Assembly (NCBI RefSeq): GCF_946479755.1
Contig: NZ_CAMLHC010000023.1
Location: 1-64,000, forward strand
DNA from: an uncultured Chitinophaga sp.
Lineage (GTDB): Bacteria > Bacteroidota > Bacteroidia > Chitinophagales > Chitinophagaceae
Direction of reading: 5' to 3'
DNA: 64,000 nt
Within the stretch, counting starts at the first letter, position 1; each line of letters begins with the position of its first letter. Of the stretch, positions 24,627-34,713 are shown piece by piece. A program made the translations under genes and the position numbers. Under the pieces are notes generated by a model, which saw nothing but the letters and a program-made list of their open reading frames with translations, was not told the origin of the DNA and ran no database searches.

Positions 24627-26792
24627 TTACTTAAGCACAATTTTTCTGATAGCTCTGTTATTCGGATCAGAGATATAAATAGTTCCATCCTTGTCGATAG
24701 CCAGGTCCGCTATCAGACCGATCTTTGCCTTATCCAGGCTGCCATCTTCAAAGCCTTTTGACAACTTCACCGCCGTACTTACCTGACCAGTGGACAAGTC
24801 CAGCTTACGCAACGCATAGTTATGCGCATCTGCAATCAGCAGGTTTTGTTCATGGTCCATGAGCAGTGAACTGATAGTACCTCCAAACAACGCAGACGAT
24901 ACCGGCCCGTCCTGGTAACCAACGGACGATCCTACCCATGTCAACTTGTTGCTTCCTAACTGTTGCCAGTAGAAGGTAGGCTCGTATTTGTCTCCTACCA
25001 CGAACAGATCATTATTATTACTAATAGCAATTCTCATTTCTTCCGCCGTCCGTGCAAACACGTTTTCTGATATACCGTTGGGATATACCCTGAACACACC
25101 TCTGTACAGCTGTGTATAGTAGAGGTTACCCTTTTTATCTCTCGTCAGCGAACCAACGTCATTCGGCAAACCAGTTTTCAGGGTCGTCACTTCACCCTGC
25201 GGCGTGATCTTACGGAGCGCGCCACCATTATTAGATACCTCCGAAACATAGATATTATCATTTTCATCCAGCACCAAACCGTATATATTTCCCAAGCGGG
25301 CATTTCTGCCGTTACCGTCTGCTACACCACGTTCATTAGGTTCTCCGGCAAAAATCGACACATCACCGGCAGGCGTCACTTTGGAGATGTAGTTCTCACG
25401 GGTATTAGACACAAATACGTTACCCTGTCTGTCTACCACCAGCGGACCAATGAAAGCACCCATCTGATTGGTCAGTGTGAACAAACCGGAACGGCTGAAC
25501 GGTACAGGACTTTCCGCTACCAACGCTGCTCGTTTCACTTTTACAGGACCTGTTGTCAGGTTGGCCGGCGTCATCACCTCCAGTGTGGTCGCTGTCGCGT
25601 TGAGTATCTGCGCCACTACGCCATTGAATGTCACCTCGTTTTCTGCAGGGTTTACACTGAAACCGGTACCAGTGATCACCACTTTGGTGCCGGCCAAACC
25701 ACTGGATGGTTCCATTTTCAGAATGCCCAGGTTTTGTTCCGTAAACTCCGGTCCTTTCACCGGCTGATCATTCACGCTCACCATTACCGTTCCTTTGCCC
25801 ATACCTGCCGGTAACACCACCGTAAGACGCAGACTGGTCGCCTCTTTCACTACTGCTTTTACATTATTGATCGTCACTACGTTTTCGTCTGCTACAGTGC
25901 TGAAATCTTTTCCTTCGATGATCATTTCCGCACCCGCCGGACCACTGAGCGGGCTCACCAACCGCAGTGAAGGCGGCGGTACTACTGTAAACGACGGGCC
26001 TACAATTTTCTGCCCGTTGATGGTAACGGCCAGCGGCCCGCTGGCCACCCCTTCCGGCGCCACCGCTACCAGCTTACCCGCAGTCACTTCAGTGACTACA
26101 GCTTTCTTACCATTGAACTCCACCACATTATCGGCGGCAGCCGCAGCAAAGCCCTCACCACTAATCGTCACACGGGTACCCTGGCCACCGGTTACCGGTT
26201 TAATACCGCTGATCGTCTGAAACTGGAAAGGCTGCCCCACAGACACCATCCCGTCTACCTTCACCGTCACCGGTCCGCTACCGGCGCCTTCCGGCACAGT
26301 AGCCACCAGGGAGGTATCACTGGCACTGACCACCGTAGCCGACTTTCCGTTGATCAGCACTTCCGCAGGCGATTTCAAGCTACTGAAGCCGGCGCCGCTG
26401 ATGCGTATCTGCGTACCTGCGGTACCGTTAGGCGGAAATATTTTCTGCACGCTTAACTTCTGGTAAGTATACTCACCCACAGTCAATGACTTGCTTCCGT
26501 TGGAAAAAGTAACGGTGCCGCTCTGTCCTTTTTCCGGCGCACGTACCACCAGCAAAGTATCGGTAGTGCTCAGCACTTCTGCATCGGTACCATTGAAGGA
26601 TATACTGGCTTTCCCATCGGAGAAACCGCTGCCGGTAATGGTTACCAGCGTACCGGCATTGCCGCTGTTAGGATAATAGCTTCTGACCTCAAACGGGACC
26701 ACAGCCGCTATTTTGTCTTTTTTGCAGGCCTGTATAATGCCCATCAGGCATAACAGCAACCCTGCCAATAAATATGTTGTGCGCTTTTGCAT
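24627..26792 (-). CDS. IPT/TIG and NHL repeat lipoprotein
   Basis: 721 aa. Signal peptide with lipobox IQAC (Cys at 23) followed by KKDK. Five IPT/TIG Ig-like domains follow, each with the pattern PxxGxxGTxVxIxGxGF (PNSGNAGTLVTITGSGFS, PPNGTAGTQIRISGAGFS, PVTGGQGTRVTISGEGFA, PLSGPAGAEMIIEGKDFS, PSSGLAGTKVVITGTGFS; about residues 35-435). The last 290 residues form an NHL-type beta-propeller (GPLVVDRQGNVFVSNTR, GLVLDENDNIYVSE, LAIDKDGTIYISDPNNRAIRKI). This layout is common in Bacteroidota surface glycan-binding lipoproteins near SusC/SusD-type systems. It is the last gene of the 41944-24627 unit, 12 bp after the Oar-like receptor. Confidence 0.9.
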   Translation of the reverse strand: MQKRTTYLLAGLLLCLMGIIQACKKDKIAAVVPFEVRSYYPNSGNAGTLVTITGSGFSDGKASISFNGTDAEVLSTTDTLLVVRAPEKGQSGTVTFSNGSKSLTVGEYTYQKLSVQKIFPPNGTAGTQIRISGAGFSSLKSPAEVLINGKSATVVSASDTSLVATVPEGAGSGPVTVKVDGMVSVGQPFQFQTISGIKPVTGGQGTRVTISGEGFAAAAADNVVEFNGKKAVVTEVTAGKLVAVAPEGVASGPLAVTINGQKIVGPSFTVVPPPSLRLVSPLSGPAGAEMIIEGKDFSTVADENVVTINNVKAVVKEATSLRLTVVLPAGMGKGTVMVSVNDQPVKGPEFTEQNLGILKMEPSSGLAGTKVVITGTGFSVNPAENEVTFNGVVAQILNATATTLEVMTPANLTTGPVKVKRAALVAESPVPFSRSGLFTLTNQMGAFIGPLVVDRQGNVFVSNTRENYISKVTPAGDVSIFAGEPNERGVADGNGRNARLGNIYGLVLDENDNIYVSEVSNNGGALRKITPQGEVTTLKTGLPNDVGSLTRDKKGNLYYTQLYRGVFRVYPNGISENVFARTAEEMRIAISNNNDLFVVGDKYEPTFYWQQLGSNKLTWVGSSVGYQDGPVSSALFGGTISSLLMDHEQNLLIADAHNYALRKLDLSTGQVSTAVKLSKGFEDGSLDKAKIGLIADLAIDKDGTIYISDPNNRAIRKIVLK

Positions 26793-26804
26793 ATTATCTG
26801 TTGT

Positions 26805-29800
26805 TTAAAAGGTGTAACGCAGTCCCAGCTGTACCTGGTAACGGGAACCGAAATAATCAATGGAATAAGGCGTACCCGGGTCTGAAAAGGTATATACCGG
26901 TATACCGCCCTTGTTCTGCTCCGGCGGGAACAGGGTAGGCGTTAAACCAACACTGGCGGTGGAGTTAAAAGTATTAGGAGAGAAATAGCTGATGCCCCAG
27001 TTGCGGTTCAACATATTCGTCAGGTTCACCACATCCGCCGTGAAAGTGATAAAATGCGTTTTCAGCTTACGCAGATGGAATTCCTGCGCGAAGTGCAGGT
27101 CTGCCTGCACGTTCCACGGCGTGCGCCCCATATTTCTTTCGGTGAAATTACCCCTCCTGCTGCTCAGGTATTTGTTGCCATCAACGTAACGGTTAAACGC
27201 TTCGGCCTGTTCTGCCGCCGTCACCTGCTGCCCGTTGCTGGTGTAATCCCTGAAGAAACGGACCGCCTCTTCTGTCTGCGGTATATAAGCCAGGCTCACC
27301 TGCTGCGGCAACCCTTGCACGCTGTTGTTCACAACACCGTAGGTGAACGGGCTGCCCGACTGCGCACTGAAGAACAGGCTGAGCGTGCTCACCCACGTTG
27401 CATTCCATGCCTTGCGGTAGCTGGCATTCACCACAAAACGGTGGCGGATGTCGAAGTTGGAATAAGCCAGCGGCGCATTGTTCGGGCTCAGTGCCTGGTT
27501 CAGCTGCCAGTTGGATTCCATGGAGTTACGGATACCATTAAAGGCATCCTTGCTCTGACCGTAGGTATATGCGCCCGACAGATACAACCCACTGCTGAAG
27601 TTTTTGCTCGCGGTACCAGTGAGGCTGTACCGGAAACCTTTGTTAGTATTGCTCAACAGGTATGCATTGGAGAAATGCGGATCAATATTACCAGCATAAA
27701 CAGGCTGCTGCCGGTCTTTATCGTAAGCGTAATATTTGGGGTTGTCGGTAATGTTCACCTGCTGAAAGAAGACTTCCTTAATACTCTTGGTAACCATACC
27801 TTCTATCCCGAACTTCCACTGACTGGCAGTAGTTCTGTCGATCGCCAGGCTGGCACGCAGGATCTTCGGCATCACAAAATTGTTATCGATCAGGTCCACC
27901 TGCGTCTTCCCGGCATTAGGATTATTGATGACAGTACCGTTCTTTTCAATGAAATCGGCAATACCGTTCTTACCCGGCTTGATAGCGTCGCTGCCGGGAG
28001 CGAAAGGCTTCTGGTCCGCTTTCTGGTCAAAGGAGCCGTAGTTGACACCGTTGTTGTAATAAGCGTAGGCCAGCCATGCAAAAGGAATACGGCCGGTGAA
28101 CATACCCACACCACCGCGAACGATCAGGCTTTGATCGCCCAACCAGTCATAACGGAAACCTAAACGTGGAGATATCTGTACTTTTCCAAAATACCGGTTC
28201 TCAATACGGTTCAGCGGCGTATAGTGATACGTAGATCCGAAGTAGGGATCAGCGATCGCGTTGGTCACTTTATCGCTCAGTTCCGGCTTCGTGGGCAGAT
28301 GTGTATAGTCTGCACGCAGCCCGGGCGTAACGGTCAGCTTGTCTGTTACCCGGATCGCGTCCTGGATGTACACGCTGTACAGGTTTACGTTAAACACCGC
28401 CCCGGGATGACTCATGATATAGTCGCGACTGTTATTGGTGTAGTTATAGCTCCCTCTTACACGATAAGGCGTGTTACGCAGGTAGTCATCGATGCTCAGG
28501 TAGTCTACGCGGCCGTTCCAGGCGTTCACAAAACCGTAGTCGATGTGGTACAGCTCATTGTGCGTACCCATCAACACGGTGTGTTTGCCTTTGGTCCAGG
28601 TGAGGTTGTTGGTAATTTCGATGGTACGCTGTTTCATATTGAAGACAGACGCTTCCCTGTCAGTACCCAGATAGATGGTGGTGCCCGGCGTGCGGCCCAT
28701 GATCTGTACCTGCGGCAACGTAGGATCGCTGAGCGGATCACGGTAGTCGTGCACGGTAGTGAAACCGGCGACGAAACTATTGGACCATGCGTTGTTGAAA
28801 CGGCTTTTCAGTTCAGCAACGGTGCTGCTTTGGTTATTCGTTTGTTTGAAAGCCATGCTGCCGAAACGAAAATCCTGCTGGTCACGGTCCAGGCTGATGG
28901 CGCTGGAAGTAATGGTATTGTTGCGGACAGACAGCTGGTGTTTGTCGTTGATGTTCCAGTCTATACGATTAAAGAATTTATTGGACTCGGAAGAGGAGTT
29001 GTACATCCCCGCTGTCCCCGGGTCGAAGATATCTCCGTAGCGTTTGATGGTCGCCTGGCGGATATCGTCGGCGTCTTTCTCGCTAAGGATACGGGCTGTT
29101 TCTTCCTTACCGGCCAGCAGTTGTGCAGGATCTGTTCTGCGGGTGATTTCTTCATTGGTAAAAAAGAATAGTTTGTTTTTGATGATCGGGAAACCGAGCC
29201 GTATGCCTGCCTGGTAATCTTTAAAGTCACTGTTCATCTTATCTCCGTTGCCGGCTTTGTTTTTCCCGATCATGGCAGCGGTGCGGCCAAAGCCGTATAC
29301 CGAACCGGTGAAGGTGTTGGTACCGCTACGGGTAACAGCGTTGACGCTGCCGCCGGTGAAGTTACCGATCTTCACGTCGAAGGGAGCGAGGTATACCTGC
29401 ATGTCTTCGATCGCATCGAGGGAAACAGGATTGGTGCGGGTGCTGCTGCCGGGCTGACCGGAAGTACCGCTTTGTCCGCCCATTGACGGACTGAAGCCAA
29501 TCGCATCGTTGTTGATGGCGCCGTCGATGGTAACGTTGTTGTAACGAAAGTTGGAGCCGCCAAAGCTATTGTCTTTGCTGCCTTGTGGCACCATGCGGGT
29601 GATGTCCTGTATGCTGCGGCTCACCGTCGGCATATTGTTGATCTGGCTGCGGCTGATGTTCTGACCGGCGCCGTAGTTATTGGCTTTAGGTCCTGCCTTC
29701 GCGCCTTTCACCACTACTTCAGATAGCTGCTTGCGGTCGTCGTTCAGCACTACGTTCAACTGTTGCGGTTCACCCAGGCGTACCGTCACGTTCTGGTATT

Positions 29801-30080
29801 TTTGTGGCGCCATGCCCATCATGGTCACGGTAACGGTGTACGGACCGCCGATACGCATACCTAAAATGTGATAGCGGCCACCCGCATCGGATATCACCGG
29901 ATAACGGGTACCGGAAGGTTCGTGCAATGCGATGATGGTGGCTCCCGGCAATGCCTGCCCCTGGCCGTCCTGTACCTTCCCCGTCAGGCCGCCGGAGGTT
30001 TCCTGCGCTATGCCGGCCATAGACGCCAGCATTAGCAACAGGAAAGAATATATTGTTACAATTATTTTTTTTGTGTTCAT
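26805..30080 (-). CDS. Oar-like TonB-dependent receptor
   Basis: 1091 aa from the ATG at 30080; a GTG one codon upstream is possible. Signal peptide ends near AQE (26). The carboxypeptidase-regulatory domain follows (LTGKVQDGQGQALPGATIIAL). The plug contains MPTVSRSIQDITRMVPQG, NNVTIDGAINNDAIGF and DAIEDMQVYLAPFDVKIGNFTGGSVNAVTRSGTNTFTG, which is the Oar/OmpA-type receptor signature. The barrel ends in YQVQLGLRYTF. It is the second TonB receptor of the unit and lies 19 bp beyond the stop of the fasciclin gene at 30102. Such receptors move bulky ligands such as peptides or oligosaccharides; the ligand here is unknown. Confidence 0.9.
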   Translation of the reverse strand: MNTKKIIVTIYSFLLLMLASMAGIAQETSGGLTGKVQDGQGQALPGATIIALHEPSGTRYPVISDAGGRYHILGMRIGGPYTVTVTMMGMAPQKYQNVTVRLGEPQQLNVVLNDDRKQLSEVVVKGAKAGPKANNYGAGQNISRSQINNMPTVSRSIQDITRMVPQGSKDNSFGGSNFRYNNVTIDGAINNDAIGFSPSMGGQSGTSGQPGSSTRTNPVSLDAIEDMQVYLAPFDVKIGNFTGGSVNAVTRSGTNTFTGSVYGFGRTAAMIGKNKAGNGDKMNSDFKDYQAGIRLGFPIIKNKLFFFTNEEITRRTDPAQLLAGKEETARILSEKDADDIRQATIKRYGDIFDPGTAGMYNSSSESNKFFNRIDWNINDKHQLSVRNNTITSSAISLDRDQQDFRFGSMAFKQTNNQSSTVAELKSRFNNAWSNSFVAGFTTVHDYRDPLSDPTLPQVQIMGRTPGTTIYLGTDREASVFNMKQRTIEITNNLTWTKGKHTVLMGTHNELYHIDYGFVNAWNGRVDYLSIDDYLRNTPYRVRGSYNYTNNSRDYIMSHPGAVFNVNLYSVYIQDAIRVTDKLTVTPGLRADYTHLPTKPELSDKVTNAIADPYFGSTYHYTPLNRIENRYFGKVQISPRLGFRYDWLGDQSLIVRGGVGMFTGRIPFAWLAYAYYNNGVNYGSFDQKADQKPFAPGSDAIKPGKNGIADFIEKNGTVINNPNAGKTQVDLIDNNFVMPKILRASLAIDRTTASQWKFGIEGMVTKSIKEVFFQQVNITDNPKYYAYDKDRQQPVYAGNIDPHFSNAYLLSNTNKGFRYSLTGTASKNFSSGLYLSGAYTYGQSKDAFNGIRNSMESNWQLNQALSPNNAPLAYSNFDIRHRFVVNASYRKAWNATWVSTLSLFFSAQSGSPFTYGVVNNSVQGLPQQVSLAYIPQTEEAVRFFRDYTSNGQQVTAAEQAEAFNRYVDGNKYLSSRRGNFTERNMGRTPWNVQADLHFAQEFHLRKLKTHFITFTADVVNLTNMLNRNWGISYFSPNTFNSTASVGLTPTLFPPEQNKGGIPVYTFSDPGTPYSIDYFGSRYQVQLGLRYTF

Positions 30081-30101
30081 CACGTAAGATTATAACTGAT
30101 T

Positions 30102-31118
30102 CTACTTTGTGATTTTTAATACCTGGTCGGTAATATGTACTACGCCGTTACCGGCAATACCATTCTGCTTTACCAGCTTTACCGGAGCGTCGTTGCCCGG
30201 CCCCTGCAGTGTAATACCATTGTAAAGGCCCGGCGACAGCGGGTCTGGCGTAAGCTGCACTTTCACAATATTATCATCGAGCATGCTCTGCGTAGTGGCG
30301 GCAGTACTACCGGTACTCAGGATGTAGTCATACACAAACCGGCGGTCGGCCGCAATGTGATAACGCAACAGTGCGGCCAGTACCCCGGGATCGGCCGCCT
30401 CGATCTGCTCCAGCGTCTTATAGCCGTAGGCAGTCATGGCAGCGTTATTTGCAGCATACACGGTATAGGGACCTTTGCCTTTCAGCAAAGCGGATAAACC
30501 GGAACGTTGTAAGGCATGGCTGAAGAGGCTCAGGCTCGGCTCGGCCGTGAGCGCTTCCGTCACCGTTTCATAGAGATATAGCTCCAGCATACGATCGATG
30601 ACCTGCAGCGTACCATTGCTGGCTTTCATGCCAATGGCCAGCACCCGGCTACCATTGACGGTCAGCACGGTGTCTTTTTCTTTTATCCAGCGGGTCACAT
30701 ATAGCTTGCCGCCGTTGTAGGTGCGTATCTCCTGGTTAAACAGGAAAGGCATTTTATTCAGGTCATAGTTGCCGTTGAGGATATGATATCCTGTGATATT
30801 TGTCATCAGGGAAATACTGGCCGTGCCTACACTGAGGGTAGTGGGATATCCTGCGTTGGTGAAAGCGGCGTCAGATGGCGCCAATACGGTGAGTGGTCCG
30901 GCACTCGTCAGCAACGGCCGCATACTGCTGCGGTCTGCCGCTGCTTTGAACTTGCTAAGGTTGAAGTTGTCCGCCACCACTTCCATAAGGCGGTCGTTGG
31001 CTTTAGGTTCATCACCTTCGTCTTTCTTACAGGCGCCTGCCATCAGTAAAGACAAACTGATCACTACCAGCCGGCGGGAAAAATATTGTCTGGATAATAT
31101 AGTCTTTGTAGTCATCAT
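30102..31118 (-). CDS. Two-domain fasciclin (FAS1) lipoprotein
   Basis: 338 aa, with signal peptide and lipobox MAGAC (Cys at 30) followed by KKDEGDE. Two FAS1 domains are visible. The first has FNLSKFKAAADRSSM, PLTVLAPSDAAFTNAGY and LQVIDRMLEL. The second has LSLFSHALQRSGLSALLKGKGPYTVYAANNAAM, LLRYHIAADRRF and NGVVHITDQVLKI. FAS1 modules mediate adhesion and protein contacts. This is the third of three consecutive FAS1-type lipoproteins, 21 bp from its neighbour at 31140, between two TonB receptors. It may bind ligand at the cell surface in place of a SusD. Confidence 0.88.
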   Translation of the reverse strand: MMTTKTILSRQYFSRRLVVISLSLLMAGACKKDEGDEPKANDRLMEVVADNFNLSKFKAAADRSSMRPLLTSAGPLTVLAPSDAAFTNAGYPTTLSVGTASISLMTNITGYHILNGNYDLNKMPFLFNQEIRTYNGGKLYVTRWIKEKDTVLTVNGSRVLAIGMKASNGTLQVIDRMLELYLYETVTEALTAEPSLSLFSHALQRSGLSALLKGKGPYTVYAANNAAMTAYGYKTLEQIEAADPGVLAALLRYHIAADRRFVYDYILSTGSTAATTQSMLDDNIVKVQLTPDPLSPGLYNGITLQGPGNDAPVKLVKQNGIAGNGVVHITDQVLKITK

Positions 31119-31139
31119 GAATCTTTAACGGATCAACTG

Positions 31140-32402
31140 TTAGTTCACCTTGAAATTATCCGGCAGAAAAAGCCGGTCCACGATATGCAGCGGACCTTCG
31201 AAGGTGTTGATATCTCTTGCGATGATGGTAGCCGGCGGGGTATTGGCGCCTTTTAGTTTTACCTTGATGGTATTACCTTCACGTATAAACTGCAACGGCA
31301 TTTTATAACCGGCAGTAGTGGTATTCCCCAGAGATATCCAATAATCTCCGATCAGTTTATCATCGAGATCATTAGAATAAAATACAGTACGGGCAGAAGG
31401 AATAAAACCGCTATTGTCGGTGGGAGCATAAGATCGTCCCCAGTTGTGATAGTCCAGGATACTGTCGGTTGGAATTAAACCAGTCATCTTGTAAGACTCC
31501 CAGTCCAGTTCGGGTATGAAGCGGCTGTTAATATCCATAACTTGTGTTATATCCTGGATGCCGGCCTGATGGAAAGCCTCATCGGTAGGGGCCAGATAGG
31601 AGTTAAAAACAACAGCGCCGGAGGCGGGATCCACATTCCAAAAATAGCCGCCGTAGCGCGCAAAAGAGCCAAAGGTATATTCCATCCAGCTGGCCTCATT
31701 CATATCGTTGATGGCCAGCAGCATGGTAAAGCGGCCATCTTCCTCCAATATTTCCCGGACATGCTTTTCGGGCTTCTGCAACAACCGGTTCACCGGCCAG
31801 ATGATGCCATTCCTGGCGGCCACCGGCTGATAGTTTCCGCAAAGCTGGCCATCCACAATCAACTGGCTGTCTTTCGCCATTGCCATAAAGTGGCGGTAGG
31901 TATAGGCATAAGGACGGCCCACGCCCGATCCTGAACCATTCCGGTACTCTGTCAAATTTGGGTTCTCCAGCATCGTCATCCTGGGAGAACTCATTTTTTG
32001 CGTCTGAAGGGTCAATGGCTCGAGTTTTTCATTGAGCATATGGTATCTCATCAGTGTATTCAGCTCCTCCGGGGAACGTTTGCCGATTTCGGTTTCATCC
32101 AGTCCGGCAGCCTTCATGGACGCATCGTCCACCGCCAGCACGGTAACGGACGCCCTGGCGCCCAATGCCACCAGGACTTCCTCTATATTACTACGCTGCC
32201 AGGCAGTATAAAACAGCTTATAGGGAGACGATTTCAGGACTGCCCGGATATCGGCGCTGGCACTGTCTTTATAGGGAACTGTTTCACCTTCCGGTTCCGG
32301 CATGAACATTTCCTTCCTGCAGCCGGTGTGCAACAACCCTATGCTGAAGAACGCCCCGCAGAGGATAGTTGCCTGTATAGTTCTGTATATTTTATTTTTC
32401 AT
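31140..32402 (-). CDS. Divergent fasciclin-type lipoprotein
   Basis: 420 aa. Lipobox LHTGC (Cys at 28) followed by RKE. Two FAS1-like halves are recognisable but diverged: IRAVLKSSPYKLFYTAWQRSNIEEVLVAL with VTVLAVDDASMKAAGLDE, and FTMLLAINDMNEASWMEYTF with VVFNSYLAPTDEAFHQAGI and a closing EGPLHIVDRLFLPDNF. The second half carries an aromatic-rich insertion (YGGYFWNVDP, DYHNWGRSY) not seen in the flanking fasciclins, possibly a ligand-binding addition. It lies between two canonical FAS1 genes in the same transcript. Confidence 0.82.
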   Translation of the reverse strand: MKNKIYRTIQATILCGAFFSIGLLHTGCRKEMFMPEPEGETVPYKDSASADIRAVLKSSPYKLFYTAWQRSNIEEVLVALGARASVTVLAVDDASMKAAGLDETEIGKRSPEELNTLMRYHMLNEKLEPLTLQTQKMSSPRMTMLENPNLTEYRNGSGSGVGRPYAYTYRHFMAMAKDSQLIVDGQLCGNYQPVAARNGIIWPVNRLLQKPEKHVREILEEDGRFTMLLAINDMNEASWMEYTFGSFARYGGYFWNVDPASGAVVFNSYLAPTDEAFHQAGIQDITQVMDINSRFIPELDWESYKMTGLIPTDSILDYHNWGRSYAPTDNSGFIPSARTVFYSNDLDDKLIGDYWISLGNTTTAGYKMPLQFIREGNTIKVKLKGANTPPATIIARDINTFEGPLHIVDRLFLPDNFKVN

Positions 32403-32428
32403 GATGATTATATCGTTAACTGTTGACC

Positions 32429-33490
32429 TTATTTTACGGCCTGTTCGGGTTTCAGCAGCAAGCCATCCAGCTGATGTACCACACCGTTGTCAGTATTATA
32501 ATCCACGATTCCTTTCCGTTCCACCGGCACCGCATTTAGCGGCTGATGGTTTCTGTCTTCCCGGATGGAACAGGTATACCTGATTTTCAGAACACCGTTT
32601 TCTGTACCGTCCAGGCTGGCGATCTCCAGCAGGTAGGTATCATCCTTTATATTAAGTCTCAGCGGGTCAGAACTGCCGGTCATGGTTTTGAACGAACGGA
32701 TATCAGAGAAGAAGTAGTGCTGTTTGTGTATGATGTAGCTTCCAAAAAGCCGCGCCATGGTGTACTTGTCAGGGTCTAACGCTGCGATTGCCTGCTCATC
32801 CAGGCCGTTGGCTTTGAGTGCCGCATTGGTGGGCGCCAGTACCGTCCAGGGACCGCCACTTTTTAACTGTTCCCAGAAGCCGAAACGTTTCAGGGCACCT
32901 ACAAACAGGCTGAATTCTTCATGCTGGGAAAGCAGGTCCTGTACAGTCCCCGGCTGATCTTTTATCACCTGCTGGAGCACCTGCAATACACCGTTGGTAA
33001 CAACCACGTCTTTCACATCTGTCAGACAACCGTGGAAGTAAATGGCGTTGCGGTTGGCCCCTGAACCAAAAGGGTTGGTAGCCATTGTTACCAGCAACTC
33101 CCGTGTGCCGATAGTTTTAAACCGTACGTCCACGCTGTTGGACGCCAGATCGCCTTCGCGTAACGCGCGGGGCAACACATGCAGTTGTACCAGCTCCTTT
33201 ACTTTGTCGACCGGCATTTTGGCCAGATCGGCAGTGCTCAGGATCCCCATCTCATTAAATGCTTTATTGTTGGGCGCCAGTATGGTAAATGGTCCCGGGC
33301 CGTTCAGTTCTGCCGTCATGCCAGCCCTTTCAATAGCTGCGGAGAAGAGGCTCAGGTCATAGTTGTTCCGGATGAAGTCTGCAGCAGGGCGGTAGTTCTT
33401 CAACTCCCGCCCGAAATCCAGTTTATCATGTTTACAGGAAGTAAACATCATCCCGATCAACGCTAAGAATATGATAGTGTAATGTTTCAT
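32429..33490 (-). CDS. Fasciclin (FAS1) domain lipoprotein
   Basis: 353 aa. Lipobox MFTSC (Cys at 19) followed by KHDK. First FAS1 domain: NYDLSLFSAAIERAGMTAELNGPGPFTILAPNNKAFNEMGI, LVQLHVLPRAL and TNGVLQVLQQVI. Second: FSLFVGALKRFGFWEQLKSGGPWTVLAPTNAALKANGLDEQ and a closing DNGVVHQLDGLLLKPEQ. Both halves keep the FAS1 H1/H2 patterns. It is the first of the three FAS1 genes, 24 bp after the lipoprotein gene at 33515, and so shares its transcript. Confidence 0.88.
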   Translation of the reverse strand: MKHYTIIFLALIGMMFTSCKHDKLDFGRELKNYRPAADFIRNNYDLSLFSAAIERAGMTAELNGPGPFTILAPNNKAFNEMGILSTADLAKMPVDKVKELVQLHVLPRALREGDLASNSVDVRFKTIGTRELLVTMATNPFGSGANRNAIYFHGCLTDVKDVVVTNGVLQVLQQVIKDQPGTVQDLLSQHEEFSLFVGALKRFGFWEQLKSGGPWTVLAPTNAALKANGLDEQAIAALDPDKYTMARLFGSYIIHKQHYFFSDIRSFKTMTGSSDPLRLNIKDDTYLLEIASLDGTENGVLKIRYTCSIREDRNHQPLNAVPVERKGIVDYNTDNGVVHQLDGLLLKPEQAVK

Positions 33491-33514
33491 AGTTGATGAT
33501 TTAGGAGCCTCCGC

Positions 33515-34696
33515 TTAATAGACCGGCGTCGGGTATTTACGTTGTACGGTAGTTAGATAAGCGGTGCCGTTCACTATTTCGATGGTATTCACGGTAGCAA
33601 AAGACTGCGGGTTGTTTGTTCCGGAGTGAATATTGACAATCATATTGGGCCGGGCGCAGATGTAGCGTTCGAAGCTCGCGCGGGTACCATTCCCGTAACA
33701 GGAAATCACGGCGTAGTTACCATCCACCACTTCACCATTATTATCGTTATAAGGATTGTTGAGTGGGCTCAGTCCCGGCGAAAGCAGGCTGAATCGCTGC
33801 CATGCCGTAGTCCGGATGCCATCAGCGGCATTGTCTGCAAACAGCGGAAAGCTGAAATAACTATTCACTGCGTTGGACGTGTTATTGCGGCGCAGTGTCG
33901 TCAGGAATCTGAAATTATACCCTGGTACCGGATTCGTCAATCCGTCGCCGGTAAGGAGCGTCATCCAGACATTCGCTTCGTCCTTAATCCCATACTGCAA
34001 CATGCCGGCGTCTACATTCCTTGGTTTCTTCGTTTTGTCAGCTGCTTCATATCCTTCTGCGCTCATGTTATAGAAGTTCACATACACCAGCGAGTCAGAC
34101 AGCGACAGCTTGTGGAAAATTTCGCGGCGTAACAGCATACCGTTTTCCTTGGTCCTGAAATTTTTCTGTAAGATGTGCAGGGTGTATACTTCACGGCTGT
34201 CCAGCTGAAGAACCGTATCCAGCAATACCTTTTTTTTCAGCCGGTCTTCCAGGCTAAAGAATGGTATTCCGCTCACCGGGCGGTACATAAACATCACCCG
34301 GTGCTGGCCGGCAGGTATCTGCGCCCAGCTGGAGAGGTCAAAACCATTGAGTATGGGTCCTACCAACACGTCTTCCTTACCGGGATACTCAGGGTTACGG
34401 AAGGAATTGCTGGTACCTATATGCGAGGGGTATGGCGGCGCATAGGAGCTGCGCTGGTCCAGGAAATCACCGATAATAGCGGCACTGACGGGCATACCGG
34501 AAGCATCCGTCTGCGGATCGATGAGCATCGTCAGAAACGGCTGCTCCTCATCCTTGTTTTCCAGTGCTACGGTATAGTTCAGGTTGTTGAACACACGCAG
34601 GTAGGCAGGGTTGTCTATCTTCTCATGTTCTATCTTGGCACAGCTACCCAAAGCCAGCGCCAGGCCTGCTATGATAATGGAGAATGTTTGTTTCAT
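33515..34696 (-). CDS. Surface lipoprotein of unknown function (FecR-controlled unit)
   Basis: 393 aa with lipobox LGSC (Cys at 19) followed by AKIEHEKIDNPAYLRVFNNL. The mature protein opens with a beta-strand motif like that in DUF4397 and related Ig-like proteins (AYLRVFNNLNYTVAL, later YVNFYNMSAEGYE), but no full domain could be assigned. Aromatic residues are frequent, as in glycan-binding proteins. It lies 17 bp downstream of the lipoprotein gene at 34714 and 24 bp upstream of the first fasciclin gene, so it belongs to the same operon. Confidence 0.78.
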   Translation of the reverse strand: MKQTFSIIIAGLALALGSCAKIEHEKIDNPAYLRVFNNLNYTVALENKDEEQPFLTMLIDPQTDASGMPVSAAIIGDFLDQRSSYAPPYPSHIGTSNSFRNPEYPGKEDVLVGPILNGFDLSSWAQIPAGQHRVMFMYRPVSGIPFFSLEDRLKKKVLLDTVLQLDSREVYTLHILQKNFRTKENGMLLRREIFHKLSLSDSLVYVNFYNMSAEGYEAADKTKKPRNVDAGMLQYGIKDEANVWMTLLTGDGLTNPVPGYNFRFLTTLRRNNTSNAVNSYFSFPLFADNAADGIRTTAWQRFSLLSPGLSPLNNPYNDNNGEVVDGNYAVISCYGNGTRASFERYICARPNMIVNIHSGTNNPQSFATVNTIEIVNGTAYLTTVQRKYPTPVY

Positions 34697-34713
34697 GCTT
34701 TTACAGTTTAGGG

